Shown piece by piece: positions 28,388-36,070 of a stretch of 64,000 bases of DNA. The notes beneath the pieces are model-generated. The model did not search any database and was not told the origin of the DNA. It worked only from the letters and a program-made list of their open reading frames with translations. The first letter of the stretch is position 1. Every line of letters begins with the position of its first letter. The position numbers and the translations under genes are program-made. This DNA is from Thiobacillus denitrificans DSM 12475 (GTDB lineage: Bacteria > Pseudomonadota > Gammaproteobacteria > Burkholderiales > Thiobacillaceae): positions 30,165-94,164 of the forward strand of contig NZ_AQWL01000005.1 in assembly GCF_000376425.1 (NCBI RefSeq), read 5' to 3'.

Positions 28388-28828
28388 ATGGGCATGATTC
28401 TGGATTATCTGGGAGGCGACCACCGCGCCTGCGACGATTTATTTGCGTCCGCCGAAGCTGCCGTGGCGCAGAAGAACTGGGACAACGCACGCAGCCTGTT
28501 CGACCGCTTTCAGGCGGCGATGGCGCACCATCTGCGGATGGAGGAAGATGTGCTGTTCCCCGCGTTCGAAACCCGTACCGGCAACACGATGGGCCCGACC
28601 TACGTCATGCGCACGGAGCACGAGCAGATCCGCGCCCTGCTGCAGGACATGGCGCGCGCGGTGCTGGAGGCCGACCACAACGCCTATCTCGGCCTGTCGG
28701 AAACGCTCAACATGCTGATGCAGCAGCACAACCTGAAGGAGGAAAACATGCTCTACCCGATGTCCGATCAGGTGCTTGCGGCCGATCGCGAGACGCTGAT
28801 CCGCAGCATGGATGCGGTGGCGAGGTGA
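28388..28828 (+). CDS. hemerythrin-like (HHE) domain protein
   Basis: A 146-residue four-helix protein with the conserved iron ligands of hemerythrin HHE domains: GGDHRACDDLF (His12), MAHHLRMEEDVLFP, MRTEHEQIRALL and MQQHNLKEENMLYP. Such proteins bind O2 or NO at a non-haem di-iron site and occur in denitrifiers next to DUF2249 genes. It has a GGAGG-type site before the ATG and is divergent from nrdD. It heads a series of genes that include nsrR, so a role in nitric oxide handling is likely (inference). Confidence 0.9.
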   Translation: MGMILDYLGGDHRACDDLFASAEAAVAQKNWDNARSLFDRFQAAMAHHLRMEEDVLFPAFETRTGNTMGPTYVMRTEHEQIRALLQDMARAVLEADHNAYLGLSETLNMLMQQHNLKEENMLYPMSDQVLAADRETLIRSMDAVAR

Positions 28829-28843
28829 CCGCACGCACCGTCG

Positions 28844-29095
28844 ATGGCCACGCCGGCTGACGAAATCCGGGTCGACGCCCGCTGGCTGGAACCGCCGGAA
28901 CCGATGGAACAGGTGCTGCACGCGCTGGCCCTGCTGCAGCCCGGCCAGCACATCCGATTGCTGCTGCATCGCGAACCGTTTCCGCTCTATTCCATCCTGG
29001 ACAGCCGCGGCTACCGCCACGACACTGCGCCGCAGACGGATGGAAGCTACGTAATCCTGATCAGCCCGGCGCAAGACGAGCCACCCGCCGCATAG
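28844..29095 (+). CDS. DUF2249 domain protein
   Basis: An 83-residue TusA-fold type DUF2249 protein (EIRVDARWLEPPEPMEQVLHAL then HIRLLLHREPFPLYSIL). Family members are often fused or adjacent to hemerythrin domains and to nitrosative-stress regulators. It lies 15 bp after the hemerythrin stop and is probably cotranscribed. The Cys of TusA is not conserved here; function is unknown. A second DUF2249 gene is at 30941-31195. Confidence 0.82.
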   Translation: MATPADEIRVDARWLEPPEPMEQVLHALALLQPGQHIRLLLHREPFPLYSILDSRGYRHDTAPQTDGSYVILISPAQDEPPAA

Positions 29096-29120
29096 CGGCA
29101 TAGGCGATACTCACCCAGCC

Positions 29121-30410
29121 ATGAGCATGCAGACCGGACTTTCCTTCGAACAGGCGCCGCCATTCGCGCAGCCGCTACGGTTCTTTCTCACCGCGCCCCT
29201 GTTCCTGCTGGCCGCCGCGGGCCTGATCATGCTGGCTCCCGCTGCGCTGGCCTCGCGCTGGACGCTGCCGGCGCTCGCGCTCACTCACGCGCTGACGCTG
29301 GGTTTCCTCGCCATGGCGATGCTGGGCGCGCTGCTGCAGATGCTGCCGGTGGTGGCAGGGGCCGCCTTGCCCGCGTCCCGCGGCGTGGCCCGCTTCACTC
29401 ATTTTTTCCTTGCTGCCGGAACCGTGGTCCTGATGACAGGCTTCCTCGGCGCAGACGCGCGAGCGCTCACCGCAGCAATGTTCCTGCTGGGTTGCGGTTT
29501 TGCGGTTTTTCTCGCCGCAACGGCAATCGGCCTGCGGCGCGCGGTTGCCAGCGCCACGGTGACCGGCATGCGGCTCGCCGTGATCAGCCTCGGTCTGACC
29601 CTACTCCTCGGCATGGCGCTCGCCAGCATGCGCACCGGCGGGTGGACGCCGGCCAAAGACGAAATATTCATCGCCGCGCATGTCGTCTTCGGTCTGCTCG
29701 GCTGGGTATTGCTATTGGTGATCGGCGTCGCCTACCAAGTCGTACCGATGTTCCAGATCACGCCACCCTACCCCCCCCGGCTCATGCGCTGGCTGGCCGG
29801 TACCATCCTTGCATTGCTGCTGCTGCATGCGATTGCCCCGCTGCTGCCCGCGGCAACGGAAATCACCCTAGTCGCCGAAAGCGGTCTTGCAGCAGGGGTT
29901 CTGGTCTTCGCGCTGGTCACCTTGCGCCTGCAGTCGCGGCGCCGCAGAAAGCTGCCCGACGTCACCCTGGATTTCTGGCGCGTCGGCATGGCCAGCCTGA
30001 TCGCCAGCGCGGCCGTCTGGCTGCTGGCCCGGCTCTGGCCGGCCTGGGCAGGCAGCGATGCCTATCCGCTACTACTGGGCGTGCTGTTCATCGGCGGCTT
30101 CGCCGTGAGCGTGGTCTGCGGCATGCTCTACAAGATCGTGCCTTTCCTCGCCTGGTTTCACCTGCAAGCCCAGTTGCAGGCACGCGCGGGCAGCATCCCC
30201 ACCATGAAGGACATGATTGCGGAACGCGGAAAGCGCTGGCAATTTCGTCTCCACCTCGGCACCTGCATGCTGCTCATCGCCGTCCCGTTCTGGCCAAAGC
30301 TGCTGGCCGTCCCGGCAGGTACCGGACTGGCGCTCTCGGCGGTGCTGCTGGAATTCAACCTGCTGTCAGCCGTGCGGCGTTTTTCCCGCTACGGCGGGCG
30401 CTTCTCCTAG
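29121..30410 (+). CDS. NnrS-like polytopic membrane protein
   Basis: A 429-residue protein with about twelve membrane helices. The segment THALTLGFLAMAMLGALLQMLP has the His-bearing helix pattern of NnrS and haem-copper-related proteins, and further histidines occur in membrane segments (AAHVVFGLLGW, FHLQAQLQ). NnrS proteins protect against NO during denitrification. The gene is adjacent to hemerythrin and nsrR. It resembles the 380-residue protein at 31207-32349 in layout. Exact family membership is not certain. The 3' end overlaps convergent nsrR by 45 bp. Confidence 0.65.
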   Translation: MSMQTGLSFEQAPPFAQPLRFFLTAPLFLLAAAGLIMLAPAALASRWTLPALALTHALTLGFLAMAMLGALLQMLPVVAGAALPASRGVARFTHFFLAAGTVVLMTGFLGADARALTAAMFLLGCGFAVFLAATAIGLRRAVASATVTGMRLAVISLGLTLLLGMALASMRTGGWTPAKDEIFIAAHVVFGLLGWVLLLVIGVAYQVVPMFQITPPYPPRLMRWLAGTILALLLLHAIAPLLPAATEITLVAESGLAAGVLVFALVTLRLQSRRRRKLPDVTLDFWRVGMASLIASAAVWLLARLWPAWAGSDAYPLLLGVLFIGGFAVSVVCGMLYKIVPFLAWFHLQAQLQARAGSIPTMKDMIAERGKRWQFRLHLGTCMLLIAVPFWPKLLAVPAGTGLALSAVLLEFNLLSAVRRFSRYGGRFS

Positions 30411-30842
30411 TTTCGCGTTGGCGGCCCAGATGGGGATGGCAAAGGCAGGCAACAAATCCGCCAGGGTGTAAGCGTCCAGGCTTGCCAGAAAGGCACGTCC
30501 CGCATCGAGCAGGACGGGTTTGAGCGCACAGCCGGGCAACAGGCGGCATGCCGTGTCGCCCGGCCGGAAGCACTCGGCCAGTTCGAACCCGCTTTCCATG
30601 TCGCGCACCACATCGCCAATCCGTATCTGCTCGGGGCGGCGCGCCAGACGGAAGCCGCCCCCCTTGCCACGCACCGTTTCGATGTAGCCCTTGACACCCA
30701 GCTGGTGTACCACGCGCGTCAGATGGTGGCGGGAAATGCCGTGCTCGCTGGCGATCTCCGCTACCGTGACCCGGCCGTCGGGATGTGCGCCCAGATAAAT
30801 CAGCACCCTCAGGGAAAAATCGGTAAAGCGGGTGAGTTGCAT
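30366..30842 (-). CDS. nsrR: Rrf2-family nitric oxide sensor NsrR
   Basis: A 158-residue Rrf2 regulator. The N-terminus MQLTRFTDFSLRVLIYL and the winged helix (SRHHLTRVVHQLGVKGYI) are very close to NsrR. Three cysteines at 91, 99 and 105 (C-x7-C-x5-C) can bind the [2Fe-2S] or [4Fe-4S] cluster; Cys91 has the same number as in E. coli. NsrR represses NO-detoxification genes until NO destroys its cluster. It is divergent from the second DUF2249 gene, with an NsrR-like site between them. The ATG at 30842 is supported by the conserved start. Confidence 0.9.
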   Translation of the reverse strand: MQLTRFTDFSLRVLIYLGAHPDGRVTVAEIASEHGISRHHLTRVVHQLGVKGYIETVRGKGGGFRLARRPEQIRIGDVVRDMESGFELAECFRPGDTACRLLPGCALKPVLLDAGRAFLASLDAYTLADLLPAFAIPIWAANAKLGEAPAVAGKTPHG

Positions 30843-30870
30843 GGTGGCTAAATACGTCAAACAAAAACAT

Positions 30871-30924
30871 ATTATAAGCGCAGAAAACACAATCCCGTGT
30901 TTATAATATGTATTCCATTTACAT
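30871..30924. promoter_or_regulatory. divergent -10 elements and NsrR-like operator
   Basis: TATAAT elements on both strands (minus at 30871-30876, plus at 30902-30907) form an inverted repeat around a GTGTTT/AAACAC dyad. Just after the plus -10 lies ATGTATTCCATTTACAT (30908-30924), a dyad with ATGTA/TACAT arms close to the NsrR consensus (13 of 17 by eye). Bound NsrR would block the rightward promoter. Confidence 0.65.
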
Positions 30925-30940
30925 CTATAGGACGACAGCC

Positions 30941-31195
30941 ATGAGTGCCCATCTGCATCTTCGCCAGGATCAGGTCTATCCGTTCGATGCACGCGGAATC
31001 GCCAAGCGTTTCCGCCATGCCGCCATTTTCGGTGCGCTGGACGCGCTGAACTCGGGCGAGCGCATGCGCTTCGTCAACGATCATGACCCGCTTCCGCTGC
31101 TCGACCAGCTGCACGCCCGCTATGGCGATGCCGTTGCGATCCAGTACCTGCAGCGCAACCCGGGGGAAATCGTGATCGACTTCGTCCGCACCTGA
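30941..31195 (+). CDS. DUF2249 domain protein, second copy
   Basis: An 84-residue DUF2249 protein: YPFDARGIAKRFRHAAIFGALDAL then ERMRFVNDHDPLPLLDQL, the typical strand-helix layout. It shares the fold but little sequence with the copy at 28844. The first gene of a rightward operon (DUF2249, membrane protein, FmdE-like), it lies directly behind the NsrR-like site, so it is probably NO-induced. ATG 30941 is used because the longer frame overlaps the operator. Confidence 0.82.
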   Translation: MSAHLHLRQDQVYPFDARGIAKRFRHAAIFGALDALNSGERMRFVNDHDPLPLLDQLHARYGDAVAIQYLQRNPGEIVIDFVRT

Positions 31196-31206
31196 ACGGC
31201 CCGGCA

Positions 31207-32349
31207 GTGTTGCCGGCGCTGGTGTTTCTTGCCCTGACCGCGTTTGCCGCGGCCTTGCTGTGGTCGTCCCACGCCGGCCGCGCCGCCGCCCTGCACCTGA
31301 TTCTGGCGGTAGGCGCCATGCCGCTGATCTTCGGCGCCATGAGCCATTTCATCCCGGTGCTCACCCGCACCCGCAGCGCACCCAGCGCACTGGCCATCCT
31401 CCCCGTTCTGGCGCTGGCCGGCGGTGCGCTGGTGGTAGCCGCGTTCGGGTTTCCCGGCATGCTCTGGGGGCAACCGGCAGGTGCGCTGCTGGCCGTGACC
31501 GCTGCCGGCGCGCTGTTCGTCTGGAGCCGCCGCCGGCGCGCCGGCATGCTGGGCCGCCCCCATCCCTGCCTGGACTGGTACGAAGCGGCGCTGGCCTGCC
31601 TCGCGGCGGCCCTGCTCGCGATTCTCGCCAGCGTGATCTGGCCGCAGCAGGCGCCGGCCCTGCGCCGCCTCCACCTCCATCTCAACACGCTCGGCTTCGT
31701 CGGGCTGACCGCCATGGCCACCCTCGCCGTGCTGCTGCCGACCGTTACCGGCAGGCCCGACCCGCAAGTCGGACCACGGCTGCGCCGGGATCTGCCCTGG
31801 GCCGTCGCCGGCACGCTGCTGGTCGCCTTCGGCGCCGCATGGTACGGCCCGCTCGCCTGGATCGGCGGCGCGTTGTGGGCGATTCCGCCAATGCGGCTGG
31901 GGACCCGCTGGCTGCGGCTCCATCGCGCTGAAATCGTCGCGCTGCATGGCGCCGCGCCACTGCTCACCGCCGCACTGGCGGGGCTGCTCGGCAGCGCGAT
32001 GCTCGGCGCCGTGAACGCCATCCCCGCTGCGGCCACGTTTCATTCCGTCCAGCCGGCATGGGCCTTCGTCGCCGGATTCATCCTGCCCCTGGTATCAGGA
32101 GCGGCCAGCCAGTTATTGCCGGTATGGCTGCGTCCCGGCGTGCAGTTCGGCTGGCACGCCAGGCTACGCAATGATCTGGGGCGCTACGGCGGCGCCCGTG
32201 CCGTACTGTTCGTCATCGCCGGCAGCGCGGCCGGAACCGGCCGGGAATGGGGCCTGCTTCTGGGCGCCGTTACGCTGATCCTGTTTCTGCTGCAGGCCAG
32301 CATTGCACTGGTGCAGGCCCTGATCATCCAGTCAAGGAGTCCATCATGA
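31207..32349 (+). CDS. NnrS-like polytopic membrane protein, second copy
   Basis: A 380-residue membrane protein with about eleven hydrophobic segments. The helix RRLHLHLNTLGFVGLTAMATL carries histidines in the position where the 429-residue neighbour has THALTLGFLAMAMLGAL, so the two are probably related. A GAMSHFIPVLTRTR segment offers another membrane histidine. Histidine-bearing helices suggest haem or copper binding (inference). GTG at 31207 is the start used; a TTG follows at once. It ends in a 4-bp overlap with the FmdE-like gene. Confidence 0.6.
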   Translation: MLPALVFLALTAFAAALLWSSHAGRAAALHLILAVGAMPLIFGAMSHFIPVLTRTRSAPSALAILPVLALAGGALVVAAFGFPGMLWGQPAGALLAVTAAGALFVWSRRRRAGMLGRPHPCLDWYEAALACLAAALLAILASVIWPQQAPALRRLHLHLNTLGFVGLTAMATLAVLLPTVTGRPDPQVGPRLRRDLPWAVAGTLLVAFGAAWYGPLAWIGGALWAIPPMRLGTRWLRLHRAEIVALHGAAPLLTAALAGLLGSAMLGAVNAIPAAATFHSVQPAWAFVAGFILPLVSGAASQLLPVWLRPGVQFGWHARLRNDLGRYGGARAVLFVIAGSAAGTGREWGLLLGAVTLILFLLQASIALVQALIIQSRSPS

Positions 32350-32960
32350 GCTACCCCGCCTTTTTCGATGCCGTCGCCCGCATCACGCTGTACGACCCGC
32401 TGGCCGAATTCCTCGGCACCGCCGGCAATGGGCGGATCGAATACGGCTACCTCGATGCGGTCAAGCTCGCCGGGCATTCCTGCCCCACGGTGGCGGGCGC
32501 CTACCTGATGACCCGGCAGGCGCTCGGCAGGCTCTACCCGGACGGCCTTCCGGAGCGCGGCGGCATCCGCGTCGAATTCGGCGCGGCGCAGACCGACGGC
32601 GTCACCGGCGTCATCGCCGCCGTGGCCGGCCTGTTGACCGGTGCGGCGGGCGAAGGCGGCTTCAAGGGTCTTGCTGGGCGGTATAGCCGCCGCAATCTGC
32701 TGGCCTTCGCGACCGGAAGTCCCGCCGAAATCCGTTTCAGCCGCCTCGACACCGGCGCGCACGTAGCTGTCGCCTACCATCCCGAAGTCGTCCCCGCGCC
32801 GCCGGAACTGCAGGCGCTGATGCCGAAAATGCTGGCGGGGGCGGCGAGCGACGTCGAGCGGACGGAATTCGGCCGGCTCTGGCAAATGCGGGTCAAGCGC
32901 ATCCTGATCGACCACTGCGACGACCCGGCGCTGATCGCGTGCCGGGACGACCCGGCCTGA
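32346..32960 (+). CDS. FmdE-like protein
   Basis: A 204-residue soluble protein. The segment LDAVKLAGHSCPTVAGAYLMTRQAL matches the FmdE/formylmethanofuran dehydrogenase subunit E domain, in which a His and Cys near the N-terminus bind metal (GHSCP at about residues 42-46). Function of bacterial FmdE-like proteins is not known. It starts with an AGGAG site inside the end of the membrane-protein gene (ATGA overlap) and closes the NsrR-linked operon. Confidence 0.65.
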   Translation: MSYPAFFDAVARITLYDPLAEFLGTAGNGRIEYGYLDAVKLAGHSCPTVAGAYLMTRQALGRLYPDGLPERGGIRVEFGAAQTDGVTGVIAAVAGLLTGAAGEGGFKGLAGRYSRRNLLAFATGSPAEIRFSRLDTGAHVAVAYHPEVVPAPPELQALMPKMLAGAASDVERTEFGRLWQMRVKRILIDHCDDPALIACRDDPA

Positions 32961-32985
32961 CCTTGCCCGGACGGCCGGCACCGGG

Positions 32986-33597
32986 TTAACTCCCGGGTCT
33001 CGGCGCCCAGCCTTCGATCAGAGTGACGATGACGGCGTCGGCCTGTTCCGTCAGTTCGAAACGCTGGTCCGAGAGGACCCAGCGGAAAGCCAGCCCCTGC
33101 ACTGCTGCGATCAGGATGCAGGCGTTCTGCTGGGGAACGATGTCGGGGCGGATTTCTCCATGCGCCTGCGCGGCGCTGATCAGGCCGGCGATGAAGTTCA
33201 GAAAAAACGACACCAGTTCGTTCATGCGGTCGCGAAAAAGCGGGTCGCCGCTTTGCAGTTCTTCCGAGAACAGCAGGCGGGGGATGCCCGGCTGCCGCTG
33301 GATGAAATTCAGATGGGCGCGGATGACCACCTTCAGGCGTTCCAGCGGAGTCATCTGCGCCAGGCCGAGGCCGGCCATTTCCTGCTGCAGCCGTTCCTGA
33401 ATGGTGTCCACCAGCGCAAGAAGGACGTGGCTCTTGTTGCCAAAGTGGAGGAACAGGGTGGGCTGCGCGATGCCGACCGCCTTGGAAAGCGAACGGGTGG
33501 TCAGCCTGGCCACTCCTTCATGGCGAATGATTTCCATGGCCGCCTCGATGATGTCATGGCGGCGGACTTCTGCGGATTTCCTTTTTTTAACGGTCAC
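32986..33597 (-). CDS. TetR-family transcriptional regulator
   Basis: A 203-residue regulator. The N-terminal helix-turn-helix runs from about residue 12 to 58 (DIIEAAMEIIRHEGVARLTTRSLSKAVGIAQPTLFLHFGNKS), typical of TetR. A ligand-binding helical domain follows. The start is uncertain: GTG 33597 gives a normal short N-terminus, ATG 33699 adds 34 residues without similarity. It is the last gene of the cytochrome/FadL/DUF2892 series and may control it through the palindrome at 35758-35793. Confidence 0.82.
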   Translation of the reverse strand: MTVKKRKSAEVRRHDIIEAAMEIIRHEGVARLTTRSLSKAVGIAQPTLFLHFGNKSHVLLALVDTIQERLQQEMAGLGLAQMTPLERLKVVIRAHLNFIQRQPGIPRLLFSEELQSGDPLFRDRMNELVSFFLNFIAGLISAAQAHGEIRPDIVPQQNACILIAAVQGLAFRWVLSDQRFELTEQADAVIVTLIEGWAPRPGS

Positions 33598-33734
33598 GGT
33601 GTTCAGGTGCCTGGCGCAATTGCAACATAGGGAATATAAGTGCCTTATGGCTGTTGCGGAAATTTGTCGCGTCCAGGGGTAAGGGATCGGCAGCAGCACG
33701 CGCCGCTGCCGAAAGGTGCCGCATCAACGCGTTT

Positions 33735-33938
33735 TCAGGAACAGCAGCTGCCTTCCTTGACCCCGGCTTTTTTGAGCATGAAGGCCAGCGGACAAAAACC
33801 GGTCACGCCGCTTTGTGCCAGATTGGCGCCCACAAAAGCCGTGAGCCAGAGCCAGGCCGGGTTGGAGAAATGGGCCAGGGCGATGCTGAGCAGCACCATC
33901 AGGCCCGCCATCAGATGTACGGTACGGTCTACGGTCAT
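33735..33938 (-). CDS. DUF2892 small inner membrane protein
   Basis: A 67-residue membrane protein of the DUF2892 family (YgaP membrane-tail type): VDRTVHLMAGLMVLLSIAL then WLWLTAFVGANLAQSGVTGFCPLAFMLKKAG. The GFCP cysteine motif is typical. Two membrane helices are predicted and the C-terminus ends with a CCS. It often accompanies rhodanese or sulfur genes; function is unknown. A GAGGAGAA ribosome site supports the ATG. Confidence 0.88.
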   Translation of the reverse strand: MTVDRTVHLMAGLMVLLSIALAHFSNPAWLWLTAFVGANLAQSGVTGFCPLAFMLKKAGVKEGSCCS

Positions 33939-33956
33939 GACATTCTCCTCCAGAAA

Positions 33957-35105
33957 TTAAAACAGGTAGCTGATCTGGACATTGGCGATGTTCTGCTCCA
34001 GCTCGATCTTGTTGTACGGCGCCACGTTCGAGGTGATGTCGTTGTGGAAGGCATGCATGTAGGAAAGCGAAGCCGACACCTTGTCGCTCAGCTTGCGCGT
34101 CATGCCCACCGACAGATGCTTCTCGGTGACCGCCAGTGAGCCGATGTTGCTGTTGACGTTTTCGGGGCCGATGGGCGACTTGCCATAGTTGAACCCCATC
34201 CGTACCGTGGTCTTCGGATTGATCTCCTTCTGCACCCCGATGGCATAGACGACCTGGTCGTCCCAGCCGAAGTTCATGGCACTGGGGCCGCCGGGGGTCT
34301 GGAAGTCCACCCGATCCAGCACGTCGCTGAAGCCGATGTGCTTCACGTCGGCTTCGATCAGCAGCCCCGGCATGGGCTTGAATGCTACGCCCAGGGCGAA
34401 TTGCTGGGGCGCGTCCATGGTCATGGCGTACCTGCCGGCCGTGGTATTCCACCTGAACTCGTCCATGCTCTGCTTGCTGATCCAGGAAGCGCCTATCTGC
34501 AAGCGGTTGTTGAACTTGTAGATCAGGCCGGCGGTGGCCCCGAAGCCATACACCTGGTTTTGCGGCAGCGTGAAGCTGTTGTTATGGATCGCCAGGCTCT
34601 GGTAGTCGATGTTGAGCGCGGCGCCGACGGAAAGCTTGTCGCTCACCCTGTAGCCGAAGCCGGGAGCGATCTTGTAGAACTGCTTGGTCGTGACAACGGC
34701 CTGCGCACCCGGGGCGCCGGCCATGATGTCGGCGAAATCGACCCCCATCCCCGACAGGCCCGCCATGCCCATGCCCAGGTAGAGCCGGTCATTGACGTTG
34801 AAGGCCACGGCACCCGACGGAATCAGGTAATAGTCGGAATCGCTTTCAGCGCCGTTGGCCTTGCGCGGTGGATTGAGCAAGCCAAAGCCCATGTCGAAGC
34901 GCACCTCCTTCATACCGAGTTCGGCCAGACCGGCCGGGTTGGTCATGATCGTGCCGGCATCCTGCGGGGCGGCCACCACCGCCCCCGCCATCCCCCACTG
35001 GGTGGCAGTCACGCCGATCATCTGGTCGCCGTTGGTGGCGTGCGCATTGAATGCAAGGGAACAGGTGGCCGCCGATACGGCGGCTGCAAGTATCTGTTTA
35101 TTCAT
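33957..35105 (-). CDS. FadL/OmpP1/TodX-family outer membrane transporter
   Basis: A 382-residue outer-membrane beta-barrel with signal peptide (residues 1-23, ending AHA). FadL features include the N-terminal hatch NGDQMIGVTATQWGMAGAVVAAP, the NPAGLAELG motif and alternating beta-strands ending in the terminal aromatic-rich YLF. These porins take up long-chain fatty acids and aromatic hydrocarbons. Shorter than E. coli FadL (about 445). It lies between a cytochrome and DUF2892/TetR genes. The substrate could be a hydrophobic compound sensed by the TetR protein (inference). Confidence 0.88.
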   Translation of the reverse strand: MNKQILAAAVSAATCSLAFNAHATNGDQMIGVTATQWGMAGAVVAAPQDAGTIMTNPAGLAELGMKEVRFDMGFGLLNPPRKANGAESDSDYYLIPSGAVAFNVNDRLYLGMGMAGLSGMGVDFADIMAGAPGAQAVVTTKQFYKIAPGFGYRVSDKLSVGAALNIDYQSLAIHNNSFTLPQNQVYGFGATAGLIYKFNNRLQIGASWISKQSMDEFRWNTTAGRYAMTMDAPQQFALGVAFKPMPGLLIEADVKHIGFSDVLDRVDFQTPGGPSAMNFGWDDQVVYAIGVQKEINPKTTVRMGFNYGKSPIGPENVNSNIGSLAVTEKHLSVGMTRKLSDKVSASLSYMHAFHNDITSNVAPYNKIELEQNIANVQISYLF

Positions 35106-35134
35106 GTTCGAGGCTCCTCAAGCAAGGGATTTGT

Positions 35135-35731
35135 TTACTTCGAAAGGGGGGTCATCAGATTGGCCGAAATACCGGGCACGCCACGGAATTTCTGATGGCA
35201 GGCGACGCATCCCGTCATGATGTCGCTCATGTAGGAAGCCGCCTTCGGCATATCCCCCGCATCCGCTGCGTCCGCCAGCTTGAGCGCACTGCCTTCGACG
35301 ATGTCATTCATGGCGGGCAGCACGCCCAGGTCGTTGTCGGTGACCTGATTCAGCGCGAAATAGGGCAGCAGCCCGCCTTTGGGTATGCGATGGTTGGCCA
35401 GCCGCCGGGCCGCCTCGGCCGCCTGTTCGGCGTTGTCGGTTGCCAGCGCCGAGGCGATGCTCTGGTATTCGGACAGGATTTCATGCATGACCTGGCGCAG
35501 GGTCGTCTCCTTGGCGCGCCGCACATGACCCGCATGCAGTTTCTGGATGGTGCCTTTGAGTTCGGGCGACAGCGCCATCACCTTCTGGCGCAGCTCCGGC
35601 TTGTACGTCTTCATCATCTGCTGCATTTCAGCCGGCATGGGGGCGGCGCCCTGGGGCGGTTCAGCGGCAGAGAGCCCGGACGATGCAAGACTGGCGGCCA
35701 GTATCAGCGGGGTTAACAGGATTTTTTTCAT
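35135..35731 (-). CDS. cytochrome c'-like periplasmic protein
   Basis: A 198-residue exported protein: signal peptide residues 1-22 (ending GLSA), mostly helical body, and a single C-terminal haem motif CVACH at residues 175-179. A haem motif near the C-terminus of a helical bundle is the layout of cytochrome c' and c-556, which bind NO or CO or transfer electrons. The gene is first in the unit cytochrome-FadL-DUF2892-TetR, right behind a strong palindrome. I infer the class from layout; the exact subfamily is uncertain. Confidence 0.75.
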   Translation of the reverse strand: MKKILLTPLILAASLASSGLSAAEPPQGAAPMPAEMQQMMKTYKPELRQKVMALSPELKGTIQKLHAGHVRRAKETTLRQVMHEILSEYQSIASALATDNAEQAAEAARRLANHRIPKGGLLPYFALNQVTDNDLGVLPAMNDIVEGSALKLADAADAGDMPKAASYMSDIMTGCVACHQKFRGVPGISANLMTPLSK

Positions 35732-35757
35732 GGGATCTCCAGGGTTGTGATGGCACA

Positions 35758-35793
35758 GGTCGAACACATGATCTATTGATCATGTGTTCGACC
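35758..35793. promoter_or_regulatory. perfect 16+4+16 palindrome, candidate TetR operator
   Basis: GGTCGAACACATGATC (35758-35773) and its exact complement (35778-35793) flank TATT. It lies 26 bp before the cytochrome start codon and directly downstream of a minus-strand TATAAT -10 (plus ATTATA at 35795-35800), with a weak -35 ATGCAA complement near 35820-35825. A site this long and symmetric fits a TetR dimer or dimer pair. Confidence 0.75.
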
Positions 35794-35913
35794 GATTATA
35801 TAAATGAACTTTTTAAACAATGCAAGAAGATATTTAAATCCACATAAAAAAATCGGGTCTTGCGGCATGCCCGGAATCATTCCGGTGCCATTCGCGCGGC
35901 GTACGGATACAAT

Positions 35914-36038
35914 TTCACCATTCAGGCGGTGAACCAAAGCCTGACAAGGTGCTGAACGAGTTCGCAGCAGCCTTTTTCAGCGGTATCCCGCCGGCCAGAA
36001 TCAATACGGGGCACGGTACCGGGAGCGCAAGCTCCGGT
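35914..36038 (+). promoter_or_regulatory. structured leader upstream of nitronate monooxygenase-like gene
   Basis: Within the 340-bp gap before the next gene, TTCACC/GGTGAA (35914-35919 and 35928-35933) and CAGGC/GCCTG (35923-35927 and 35939-35943) interlock in the arrangement of an H-type pseudoknot. A second hairpin ACCGG(G)AGC-GCAA-GCTCCGGT lies at 36018-36038, ending 32 bp before the ATG. No known riboswitch consensus was recognised. A TACAAT at 35908-35913 could alternatively be a -10 element. Confidence 0.3.
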
Positions 36039-36070
36039 CGGGCCTGTCAACGGCATTTATAAGGATCAGA

